Shown here in pieces: positions 37,869 to 48,114 of a stretch of DNA of 64,000 bases (the stretch's first letter is position 1; each line of letters opens with the position of its first letter). The position numbers and the translations under genes are program-made. Under the pieces are notes generated by a model. That model was not told the origin of the DNA and did no database searches. It saw nothing but the letters and a program-made list of their open reading frames with translations. This stretch comes from Sipunculus nudus (taxonomy: Eukaryota; Annelida; Sipuncula; Golfingiida; Sipunculidae), in NCBI GenBank assembly GCA_026874595.1, contig CM049310.1, positions 85,411,056-85,475,055 on the forward strand, in the 5' to 3' direction.

Positions 37869-39022
37869 TGTTTAAGTCACCAATACATAAATCTAGCTCA
37901 GAATAAGCTTTAAATATCATGTAATTCCAAAACATCCCATTTATCTCAATGACCGTCCGTAGCGAAACATTATTTATTAATGTTAGCACGTCGCTTTCAT
38001 GATTCGTCAGTGACAATATCATCATCTATCATTATCACATGACTGCCGAGGCTGTTATGGCGGGCAGATATAATGCCATATCAGGGAGCAGGCCTAAAGA
38101 GTTGAACTGGCGATAATTTACTGTGATTGGAAGTCATTACATTATGTTGTATCTGTTTTGACCGTTGTGACGTACAGACAAATCTTGAGTCCATGGAATA
38201 GTTCTGAAAGAGTTAAACCTTTGAAGACTGGTTGTGATTGAAGAACATTATATAATCATGTATCTCAAGACCGTCGTCTCGGCGAGACATATTCGAAAAG
38301 CACGATGCAGCCCTAAACCAATAAACTGCCGTAACTGGTCGTGATGTAAGGTCCAGTGCGGATATTCAAGGATAACACCATGGCAGAAAATCCCTCACTT
38401 AGCTTTAAATTACATACGTTGGTACATCCTAAATTATTAATGTCAATAACCACAACTACTCCTTCTTATGAAGTGCCAAGACGTTTATCCTCACAAGAGA
38501 CTTATTAGTGTGTTATTTAGTCATTTGTCGTTGTGACGGGCTGACATTCCTTACCCAAGTTACAGTCATAAAACGAAATGCTTGGGGAAAGGTAACCGAT
38601 GATTTATCTGCAGACATCCGCCCATATTAAACACGGAGTGGCTGAAAATAAGCTTTATTTTGTGTACGCCATAAAGACAAATGTCCCAATATGTTTTTAT
38701 TTAATATCATTACACACGCTATACATGAGTGTATACTTCAAACTGTCCAGTAATCCCCCACGTTTTACAGGTGAATGAAGGGCTTCGTGTTGCCGCCATG
38801 TATGGGGGTTACCATGTGCTTTCAGGGGCGGATGTTTGAAGCTTGTTCCCCGTCTTCGTTTTTATTCTGTCTTTCAATCCCATAATGCACCGGCTACATT
38901 GTATTACACAGGGACCAGTCTTGCTGTTCTGACACGTTTCATACAGTAATGTTTCCTGCCGTGAAAGGATAAGAAAACATATTGTAGTGCTTGGTATTTC
39001 AGTAATCTAAATATATAAATTA
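37869..39022. other. Unique non-coding stretch
   Basis: No supported gene. Moderately AT-rich sequence without recognised repeats. It separates the long tandem array from the next LTR. Confidence 0.6.
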
Positions 39023-39029
39023 TGTAATC

Positions 39030-39030
<1 letters not shown>

Positions 39031-39080
<50 letters not shown>
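39031..39080. repeat. (TA)n microsatellite
   Basis: About 25 TA dinucleotides ending about a dozen bases before the LTR at 39093. Confidence 0.93.
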
Positions 39081-39087
<7 letters not shown>

Positions 39088-39092
39088 CATAT

Positions 39093-40424
39093 TGTTACGG
39101 AGCCTAATATAAACAGATCACGTATGCGTGATGAACACAATTTTTTGTAATGGAGATAAAAAAAAATCCGATTCTGTAACACTAGGCAGCGTGAAATGTC
39201 TAGGGGAATGAATAAAGAAGTCAGTGTTTTTTTGTTAACAAATAACTATAATTTATTCTTAAAACAACCCTTACAATACAATACACTAAATCAATACAAT
39301 TATACAGTAAAACAGCGGTATAACAACAAGTCAATACAATCACATAGAAAAACAATGCGCACAGTACCTGGTTACCAACACCAACACAACGATAAGTCCT
39401 TTAAATGTAAACTCACGGAGAATGACAGTCCAGTTGAAAGTTCTTGCAACAACCCAGAAAGTAAACTGAAGTCCAAATGCACAAAATCCAGGATAAAGTC
39501 TTTGTTAATGTATATTTGCAGCATTCTTCGGATAAAGTCCTAGAATCTGACACACGCTTCTGTGTCCGCTGGAATCTTCTCTGCTCTCTGTCCTCTGCTT
39601 AATCACAGCCCCTTATATACTCTTCACCCCAAGCCGAGAATTTTCCACTTCTTGAACAGTCCATAAGATCTTGCACAACACGCGTTTCAGGAATTCTCTA
39701 GAAAAACAGCGCTGTGAATCTCTACAGACCAGGCTCATCACGTGACCCACGACCAGGCGTGAAAACCCAAGGCTCACATGACAACGAGAGTTAAACCAGT
39801 ATGGATTAAACATGTATTTCATATATATTAAGTTATTCAGCACCAATAATGTCATATACCATTTGATCTGAGGTAATCATCGCACTAAGAGATGTAGCCT
39901 ACAGGTTCATATTTTTTTTCTTATTCTAATTCTTTCATTATATGTGACTCTTGTGAAGGTCGCACTGCAGATGTATTGCCTTACACTTTTACTTTTTTTC
40001 TAAATATATTTGATTGCCAAAATCTTACAATACACATTTTATACATTTTTGTACACAAACATATCAAATACAATGTATACATTTTACACGAAGCACATTT
40101 CCTGGATATTATTTCAACCATACTTTAACATCCCAATGCCTGTAATTTGCACATGCAGTATATATACATATATTCTAGTGGTCCCTACAGAAACCATATT
40201 TTTCCAATGCTTTTGCTACAAAGGCTACTGCATGTTATAATTTTTCCTTATTTTGTCCTGTTTTTCCAAATGTGTAGTAATCTTATTTTCTGTTATGTTA
40301 TATATGCTCATTTTTTTCTACGTATTTCAATCTCCTTGCAAAGTCTGAAATTAAATTACTTGATTTCTGATTATATTCCTTTCTAAAATAATATGCACAA
40401 TTTCTTTTATAAAAAGAGCACCTG
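39093..40424 (-). mobile_element. Interrupted LTR of the Gmr1-like family, copy D
   Basis: Starts TGTTACGGAGCC and follows LTR copy C closely to about 39815, including a TATATAAG box on the minus strand near 39612-39620. It then breaks off. The last LTR word, ATAAAAAGAGCACCTG, reappears at 40409-40424 after about 590 bp of unrelated AT-rich DNA. The simplest reading is an LTR that lost about 50 bp near its end and gained an insertion, although the 16-bp match alone is modest evidence. The terminal GTAACA is not preserved. No inverted termini were found in the intervening segment. Confidence 0.7.
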
Positions 40425-41680
40425 ATTTATTAAAAGGTTATTATTAATTGGAATCTATCCATACAGTACTGTGTTCAAGTTTAATGGTGGCATGGTTACT
40501 CCATTAGATATCATCAAATCTACAATTAGAATACAGACTTTTTGTTATAGTGTTTCCGTTTGTCCCCCTGTGACTTACCTAAAGTTAGCTCCCGTGCTCT
40601 CTCCCTGACAACGAGAGAGTCTAAGTAAAACGTGTTTGAAAACTAGAAACATTCTGGTGAACAATAAAACTATTATATCCCGACTGAAAATGTGTCATAT
40701 GTAAGAAAACAAACATTTTTATCATATGGTAGCATATCTTACCACTGTAACATCGTTATGTCCCTTAAAAATCAGGCAGGTCGCCATCTGAATCTGTTGA
40801 AATAATCATGTCTGGTGGGAAGTTCCCTGGGTTACCATAAATCTCAAACACAGGGTCAAGATCTGCTGTGTTTATCCTCGACATTCCTAATAAATCTTCT
40901 GCATGGAGAATGATGCGTCATATGCGCAACCCGGTGATGTTCCCAATTTAGGGATAAATGTCAGGCCCAGGAAAGCTCAACTTTAAAAATGAGTACGGTT
41001 TTGGCACTGGAGCAAGAATTTCAGCAAAACTTCTTGTTCATTCGAATACATTAACAAATGAATACGTTTCCCTGTCATACACACAATATTTGATTTTATT
41101 TGATTTTTTTTCCGGTACAGGATTTATTTTCTCGCGATTGTGGAAGTTTTTCATGATGCTGGTATCCGTGGAACTGGATAACTATGCTGGGTATTTTGAA
41201 GTTATCTTGAAGGTACGCAACAACAACAAGAAATGCTATTTTTGATAGAAAACGAACCGGGGATTAATATTAATTACACATTATCCCAGGTGTAACTGCG
41301 CCACAAAAGAAGATACACATGTGTAAAATGTTATAAGCCAGTAATATTTTTTATGGGATTTAGAAAGGTACGTAGACATAAAGAACGCACATGAGAGGAA
41401 CACTTGCACACTTACATCAATATATTCAGAAGGTTTTGGCAAATTAATTTTAATACCTTTATGAACCTATTAGTATTTCTTTTATATAACCAATTCAGAA
41501 TATCATTAATTGTCTGAAATAAAAACATTATCGTTAATAATGTAATCAAGTCTACAGGTTTAGAGAACTATACGTGTAATAATACTACATGTATTCATAC
41601 AAGGTAATTCAGGTAAACAAATCACTCCGTACCACTAAAGGAAAAACAGTCGAAAATATACCCATTACGGTTTTCAATAT
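40425..41680. other. Unique non-coding stretch
   Basis: No supported gene. A 95-codon frame at 40958-41245 starts with an ATG but shows no recognised domain or donor. The last bases before 41681 (AATAT) supply the left target site of the retrotransposon. Confidence 0.5.
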
Positions 41681-42496
41681 TGTTACGGAACCTAATATCA
41701 ACAGATCACGTAGTCGTGACGAGCCTAAATTTTGTAATGGAGATAAAAAAAAATCAGATTCTGTAACTCTAGGCAGCGGGAAATGTCTAGGGCAATGAAT
41801 AAAGAAGTTAGTGCTTTTTTGTTAACAAATAATCATAATTGCTTCTTAAAACAATCTTAACATTACAATACACTAAATCAATACAATTACACAGTATAAC
41901 AACAGTACAATAATAAATCAATACAAGTATATAAATAAAGTGTACAGTACCTGGATACCACCACTGTCACAGCGACCACAAGTCCTTTATAACGTATAAC
42001 CCAAATGAACAGTTCACATAAATCCTTTCAGAGAATAACAGTCAAGTCCATTCATAAAATCAATCCGTTGTAATCCCAAAGTGAAGTTCTTGTTATAATC
42101 CCGAAAAGCAAACCGAAAACTATAATAGATCCGCCACAAATTTAGAATAAAATCTATAATTGCCGCACTTATCGGAAAAGGTCCACAACTGACTTACACG
42201 CTTCTGTGTCCGCTGGAATACTTCTCTCCTCCTTCCCGGGTCTAAAACACAGCCCTTTTTTATAACTTTTCCTCTCAAGCCGAGAACTTTCCATTTCCCG
42301 AACAATCTAAAGTACAATACATAATACACAGTACACACGCGTTACAGGAAACATCTTGAACAAGAACGCTGTGTGTCCACAAGTCAGGGTTCACACGTCG
42401 GCCGGCCCGGCGATGCTGTCATGGCAACGAGCTATGCGTGCTACATGAACCAAATGTCAACACATGGAACATCCCTGCACACAGACATCTGTAACA
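41681..42496 (-). repeat. 3' LTR of the retrotransposon
   Basis: 816 bp with inverted ends TGTTAC/GTAACA. On the minus strand a TATAAAAA box lies at about 42256-42266, before GGGCTGTGTTTTAGACC. It pairs with the LTR at 47293-48114 and is homologous to the solo copies at 16.7 and 20.4 kb. Confidence 0.94.
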
Positions 42497-42507
42497 CTCC
42501 CCCTCCT
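42497..42507 (-). promoter_or_regulatory. Polypurine tract
   Basis: On the minus strand AGGAGGGGGAG abuts the 3' LTR directly, the expected place and composition for the plus-strand primer of reverse transcription. Confidence 0.88.
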
Positions 42508-42513
42508 GTGAGA

Positions 42514-42546
42514 AAAAAGAAAGTTTTCTCGGAAAACTTTCTTTTT
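42514..42546. repeat. 15-bp perfect hairpin beside the polypurine tract
   Basis: A-rich arm AAAAAGAAAGTTTTC, a 3-base TCG loop and the exact complement. It lies 6 bp from the polypurine tract within the non-coding 3' end of the retrotransposon. Its role is unknown; a structured 3' end or a RNA stability element are guesses. Confidence 0.9.
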
Positions 42547-42613
42547 GTGATCACAATCACTAAATTTTTACAACATCTCAAAAATCATCTTATTTACAAC
42601 ATTACATAAACAT

Positions 42614-43910
42614 TTACAACATTTTCAAACATCTCGATAAGCAATCAGCAAGTACATTGTCTTTCCCTTTAATGTGTTTGATTTCAAGGTTGTAATCCTG
42701 TAAGAACAAACTCCATCTCAAGTGGAGTAGTTTTTTCTGGTTTGCATTAAACTTTCTTGCAAAATAACTAATTGAGTGATCTATGCCATCATTGCCTTCT
42801 TGTAACAACACAGCACCAGCAGCACTTTCTCTAGCATCTACAGCTAACTTAAAAGGAACAGAAAAGTCTGGAGCTACAAAAAATTGGTAAATTTTGCAGA
42901 ATTGCTTTCAAATTCTGAAATGCATTTTTACACTGAACATTCTATACAAACTTTTGTTTCTTCTTTAACAAATTAGTCAAAGGTTCAGCTACAGCAAAAA
43001 GATTTGGACAGAACTTCCTGTAATATCCAACCATATCAAGAAAAAGCATTACTTGGTTTTTGTTTTCTGGACTAGGAAATCCAGAAATAGCACTTATTTT
43101 AGCATCAACAGGTTTTACTTGACCCTGCCCTACAATATGACCCAAAAATGTTACTTGAGCATGACAAAACTCAGATTTTACTTAGTTGATGGTCAGACGT
43201 GCTTCACTGAGTCTTTCGAAGAGGTCGCGGAGAATTTGCAGATGTTTCTCCCTTGGTGTACACGATAAGGTCATCAATATATGCGTCGCAGCCCTGAATG
43301 TCCTTGAGAACCATATGGATGAGGAGCTGGAACGTGGGTGGCGAGTTCCTCATGCCAAATGGCATAACTTTATACTGGTACAGTCCTTGCGGCGTCACAA
43401 ATACGGACACTTCTTCCGCTTGTTCTGTCAGCTGAACTGTCAGAATCCTTTTAGCAAGTGAAACTTGGAAAAATATTTTGAGCTACCGACTCTATCAATA
43501 CAATCATCGATCCTCGGAATAGGGAACGTGTCAGTCTTGGTGACAGAGTTCAGTTTTCGATAATCTGGCACATACGGTAACTTCCATCAGGTTTTGGCAC
43601 AAGAATACATGGTGAACTCCAGTTACTGTTACTAGGTTCAATAAAATAATTGTCCAACAAATATTGAACCTCATCTTGAAGATACTTTTTCTTTTTTGGA
43701 TTCACTCTATAAGGATGCTTGACTGCGCTTGCCTCGCCAACATCGACGTCATGGCACAATATGTTTGTTCGCGATGGAATGTCACTAAACAAATGTTCAT
43801 AATTCCGCAGCAGGTTCTTGAGGTCTTGTTTTTATTGTGTGGTAAGGTGTGACAGTTTGCATCCAGGTTGTTAAGCACGTCCGAGTTTTTAGTGGTACTG
43901 TACCACACTG
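42614..43910 (-). pseudogene. Retrotransposon reverse transcriptase and RNase H, broken
   Basis: Reading 43910 to 42614, the reverse-transcriptase fingers motif is in 43792-43550 (LVPKPDGSYR). The motif A region is at about 43470-43445, where SKFHLLKGF shows histidine in place of the usual catalytic aspartate (codon at 43460-43458). The QYKVMPFGMRN block and the YIDD box (43281-43270) follow, then the thumb/connection with GHIVGQGQVKPV (43145-42942). RNase H begins with LAVDAR (about 42855-42838), keeping the first catalytic aspartate. It then jumps from FNANQKK to LLHLRWSLFLQ, so roughly 50 codons with the other catalytic residues are deleted. Stops and frame changes separate the pieces. The ends are matched to neither splice sites nor an intact frame, so this is a relic. 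Confidence 0.92.
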
Positions 43911-44009
43911 AATGTCTACATCATACTTACAATCAGTATCTACTTTAACTGGGTAAGGGTAAGTTTTTACACAATTAACAGCAGTTACATTATGTACAAC
44001 ATTTTTCTG

Positions 44010-45083
44010 TCATAATATGGTTTCAACATGTTAACATGGCACAGTTGTTTCTTCTTACGCCTATCTGGTGTCAACAGTATTTAATTTAAATTACTGACTT
44101 TCTTGTCAACAATGTAAGGACCAAAATACCTAGCTTGTAGATGTCTGCCAGGGATGTGTAGTCAGGCAAGGACCTTTTCACCAGGCTCAAACGTCCTATT
44201 TACAGGGTGCTGTCATACTTTGTTTTCATTTTACTTTGTGCAGATTTTAGATTTGACTTTGCAATATCACAAGTATTGTGTAGTTTAGTGCGAAAGTCCG
44301 AGACATACTGCAACAAACTAAGAGAATCAGGATTTTCACACAAGATTTTTTCTTTAAGCAGCTTTAATGGACCGCGAACTGAGTGTCCAAAAACTAGTTC
44401 AAATGGACTGAAGCCCAAGGACTCTTGGACGGATTCTCTGACAGCAAACAGCAATAGATGGATTCCTTCATCCCAGTCTTTCTGTGTGTCATAATAATAA
44501 GTCCTAATCACGTTTTTTTTAATGTCTGGTGAAAACGCTCGAGGGCGCCCTGACATTCAGGATGGTATGGCGAAGGTCTGTACTGTTTTATACCTAGCTC
44601 AATCCTTCCTCAGGTTAGGCCGATTGAAGTGTTTACTAACTTTCTGATAAGTTTTATTTATACCTAAATGGCCAGACAAAGGAGCCTAATGTGCCATGCC
44701 TAGAATTTCATTGCGAAGCTTTTTGGCATTACCATTTGATGTGTGATAGCCCACTCATCATCAGCACATACATCAGGTGGTCGCCATTTACGCACAAACA
44801 CTCCATTTTTAACATAGAAACAAACTGGGTTTTGTGACATTTCATCTTTAGAAACTGCCCTGGTAAACAAACATGAAATATCAGGGTCCTTATGCTGTTC
44901 CGGGATAAGTTCTGACCTTGAGAATGCTGCATCCTGTACGGGCGAGTCGTTAGACGAGTCACTAGTGACTCCCAGAGTGTTATTATCTGGACCATTATCC
45001 TCATGTGTGTTTTTCTTGGCAATAGATCTAGTTACAGCACATGAAGGATACAAACTGATTTTCAGGAGCAGTGTCCTGATCAA
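44010..45083 (-). pseudogene. Retrotransposon integrase, internally deleted
   Basis: The N-terminal part (45083-44700) ends in YVKNGVFVRKWRPPDV and continues into the zinc-binding H...H segment, with SGHLGINKTYQKV at about 44674-44636. This is interrupted by an in-frame TAG just after GMAH. The cysteine pair of the HHCC motif and most of the catalytic core, including the first two acidic residues, are missing. Sequence resumes at YHPECQGALERFHQ (about 44570-44526), carrying the third acidic residue (the glutamate of LER). The core end follows (KDWDEGIHLLLFAVRE, ESLGFSPFELVFGHSVRGPL). A GPY/F-type C-terminal module has ARYFGPYIVDKK (about 44139-44104) between two stops. Integrase joins element DNA to the host; this copy cannot. 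Confidence 0.92.
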
Positions 45084-45362
45084 GTGACGGCGTTTCTGTC
45101 ACTATTGGTACAGGCTGTACTTTGTCACCTGCAACACCATTTCCTAGCAGCAATTGAATTCCCTTAAAGGGTAAAGTAGTCCTTATGCCCAAAGTAATAT
45201 CCCCAAAAATCAAATATGACTTTAAATGTCTACTGTAAAGCGGAACTGAAGCGTGCTTGTCTGAAAACACACCATCAACAAGTGCATGTGCACCAGTAAG
45301 GGACCTATTAGAAAATGGCAAAGTGTTTGCTAACATGAGAGTCTGGCCTGAACCAGTGTCCC
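45028..45362 (-). pseudogene. Retrotransposon aspartic protease
   Basis: The active-site motif DTGSG is at 45360-45346, followed by LMLANTLPFSNRS. A flap-like middle comes next, then LLLGNGVAGDKVQPVPIVTE near the C-terminus, typical of the ILGND-type end of gypsy proteases. It lies in a different frame from the gag piece upstream, whose stop TAA falls three to five bases before the DTGSG block. This could be a mutation or the remains of a programmed shift. Downstream the frame changes again around 45060 into the integrase part. The enzyme would cut the Gag-Pol polyprotein. Confidence 0.88.
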
Positions 45363-47137
45363 TTAAATTCTAATATGGGAAGAATCTGAAAAATCACTTG
45401 ATAGTGATACAAAACCATCATGTATGAATAGCTCAAATAACTCCATTTCAAAGTCAGTAGAGGAATCTACTTCCTCAGTTTCATCAAACAAAGAACTTAC
45501 AGTGACAGTGTCAGTCATAAACTCTTTTTCAGAGTCATTAAAGGAATCTGCATCCTTTTTACCATCAAACTCCTCATGGGAGCCAACAGAGGAATTTTCC
45601 TCAGCAGAAACAAACTTGTTTGTCATAAGAGGACCTGGCCTCATTTGAAATACTCTCGCAAGAGTCATTGAAGGACTTAGCCTTATTTAAAGGATACTCC
45701 TCGCAGGAGTCTTGAAAGGACCTAGCGTTATTAAATTCCTCGCAGGAATCAAACGAGGTTTTTACCCCGCAAGCTACGGATTCTTCTTTAGATTTAGACG
45801 GCACGTTGGCCTCCGAGGCATCAAACTCTTTTTTAGAGTCAATAAAGGAGTTATACTCCTTATTTAAATGAAAAGAGCATGGCTCTTGTTCTATGCTATG
45901 CACAGATTTTGAAATAGAACCAGAAGGTTTGCCCTTTGGTTTATTTGCAAGTTTCCAGCAGTCAGATTTTAGATGACCATCCTTTTTGCAGTGATTACAG
46001 ATTTTCTTCGAAAATGACTGGCCTTGGTTGGATTCAGACACAGTGGACGTGGACTGAGGTGTAGCAGTGGACTTTGCTGTACTATCAGGACTTCTAGTAC
46101 TGGGTGACTGCGATTTAAAATTCTTTTTACCATACTGATTTACATTCTTGTTTGTGAATGACAGATTTGATTTGCTAGTAAAGGACATTTTGTGTGTTAA
46201 TGAATAATCATCAGCTATTTGAACAGCAATGTCAAGTGTTTCAGGACTTTTCTAATCAAGAAAAGTTTTAACATCTGCGTTAAATCAGCGCTTAAATTCT
46301 TCAAGCAAAATTAACTGGCACAAATTGTCATAATCTTTCCTGACATTTTTAGAAATACACCAGCGATCAAACAACTGCTTTTTACTCCGTGCAAATTCAA
46401 CAAAGGTCTGATTTTTGTGCTTTTCCCAATTTCTGAATTTCTGGCGGTAAGCCTCCGGAACTTACTCATAACCTTTTAGGATTAACCGTTTAACCTGGTC
46501 ATAGTCAGCAGCGGCTTCTACTGAAAGCTCTGTATAAATTTCTTTGACCTTGCCAGTCAATACACTTTGTAATAGCATAGTCCAATTTTCTTTCGGCCAT
46601 TTTAAATTTTCTGCTACCTTCTCAAATTTTTAGAAATATTTATCAGCCTCTTTTTCTTGAAAAGGTGGGACAAGTTTAATGTGTTAAGCAACATCAAAAC
46701 TGTGAGTTGGGGCAGCACGTAGACTATGTTCTAGTTTAATTCTTTCTAACTCCAGCCGTTCTAACTCAATTTCTTTTTCTTTTTCTAGTCTGTCTCTTTC
46801 TATTTCTTTTTCTAGTCTTTGTCTTTCTATTTCTTTTTGTTTTTCTAATTCCCTCTCTTTTAATGCTAGCTCATGTTGCATTTCCAACTTTTAATTCTTA
46901 TTGCATAGCAAGGTGACATTTTTTATGTTTTCATTTCACTCTCTTCAATTAAACCTTTGCTAACTAGATCTTGTATGATTTTAGAAATGATATCAGGCTT
47001 TCTCAAAGTTTTTTTTCACACTTAGCCCTAAGTGTTGTCCCAAACGCAACAACTGTTCCTTTGTCAACTGTCCAAGTTGATCAGGGTGGAAATCGTCAAC
47101 AAATGTCTCAGGTTTGAAATCTCCGACGTTCAGATGT
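45363..47137 (-). pseudogene. Retrotransposon gag, with coiled coil, core and zinc knuckle
   Basis: Reading down from about 47137, an N-terminal piece (LNVGDFKPETFVDDFHPDQL) breaks by frameshift near 47010. A highly charged E/K/R coiled coil follows at 46887-46684. The gag core (about 46680-46200, with PPFQEKEADKYF, NLKWPKENW, PEAYRQKFRNWEKHKN) is interrupted by at least five in-frame stops. An open segment of 195 codons (46188-45601) holds a CCHC zinc knuckle, CNHCKKDGHLKSDC (45999-45958), for RNA binding. Then comes a Ser/Asp/Glu-rich linker with repeated SFxDSCEE-like words up to 45363. Gag would form the particle that packages the element RNA. Too many lesions are present for function. 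Confidence 0.9.
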
Positions 47138-47268
47138 TAAAACAATAACAAAAACCACTGAGATAAATCCTGTAAACATTGTAATGTAAACAATTTGTAA
47201 TCTGTAAACAATGTATTGTAAACAATGTGTCTAGGTCAAGGCCTAATAAATTTTCAAAACTATTAAGC

Positions 47269-47286
47269 ATCCCGGATGAGCCCCCA
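47269..47286 (-). promoter_or_regulatory. Primer-binding site resembling tRNA-Pro
   Basis: On the minus strand TGGGGGCTCATCCGGGAT lies 6 bp inside the 5' LTR. It differs at one base from the 18-base tRNA-Pro primer site known from gammaretroviruses, so this family probably primes first-strand synthesis from tRNA-Pro. Confidence 0.85.
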
Positions 47287-47292
47287 ATTTTA

Positions 47293-48114
47293 TGTTACGG
47301 AACCTAATATCAACAGATCACATAGTCGTGACGAGCCTTTATTTTGTAATTGAGATACAAAAATCAGATTCTGTAACTCTAGGCAGCGTTAAATGTCATG
47401 GGGAATGAATAAAGAAGTCATAGGGTTTTTGGTAACAAATGAATACAATTGATTCTTAAAACAATCCTAACATTACAATACATTAATACAATTACACAGT
47501 ATAACAACAGCACAACAGTAAATCAATACAAGTATATAAGTTAAGGTTACAGTACCTGGTTACCACCACTGTCACAGCGACAACAAGTCCTTTATAACGT
47601 ACAACCCAGATGAACAGTTCACATAAATCCTCTCAGAGAATAACAGTCAAGTCCATTCACAAAATCAATCCGTTGTAATCCCAAAGTGAAGTTCTTGTAA
47701 TAATCAAGAAAACAAACCGAAGACTATATAAGATCCGCCACAAATTTAGAAGAAAATGTATAATTGCCGCACTTTTCGGAAAAGGTCCACTACTGACTTA
47801 CATACTTCTGTGTCCGCTAGAAATCTTTCTCTCCTCCTTCCCGGCTGTAAAACACAGCCCCTATTTACAGCTTCTCCTCTCAAGCCGAGTACTTTCCATT
47901 CCGCGAACAATCTAAAGAACAATACATAATACACAGTACACACGCGTTACAGGAAACATCTAGAACAAGCACGCTGTGTCTCCACATGTCAGGGTTCACA
48001 CGTGGGCCGCCCCGGCTCGGCGAGGCGATGCTGTCATGGCAAAGAGCTATGCGTGTTACAGGAACCAAATGTCAACAACACATTGAACATCCCTGCACAC
48101 AGACATCTGTCACA
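47293..48114 (-). repeat. 5' LTR of the retrotransposon
   Basis: 822 bp, starting TGTTACGGAACC and ending CATCTGTCACA; one base of the terminal GTAACA is changed to GTCACA. From about 47573 to its end it is part of a later tandem duplication (see 48940-50220). Confidence 0.94.

Larger units (their letters stand above)
41681..48114 (-). mobile_element. Gmr1-like LTR retrotransposon, full-length but defective
   Basis: A 6.43-kb element read on the minus strand. In order it has a 5' LTR (48114-47293), primer site (47286-47269), gag (about 47137-45363), aspartic protease (about 45362-45028), integrase (about 45083-44010), reverse transcriptase (about 43910-42945), RNase H (about 42870-42614), polypurine tract (42507-42497) and 3' LTR (42496-41681). 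The flanks show a 4-bp duplication ATAT (41677-41680 and 48115-48118). The protein type is Ty3/gypsy, but integrase precedes reverse transcriptase as in copia. This order is known for the Gmr1 group, first described from Atlantic cod. Every domain is broken by stops, frameshifts or deletions, so this copy is dead. The LTRs differ at roughly one base in ten to twelve over their first 180 bp, suggesting an old insertion. Confidence 0.93.

Noticed and set aside
45340-45375. Programmed -1 frameshift at the gag/protease boundary
   Set aside because: The stop and frame change lie just before DTGSG, but no X XXY YYZ slippery heptamer is in the right frame, and the element has many random lesions, so mutation is as likely.
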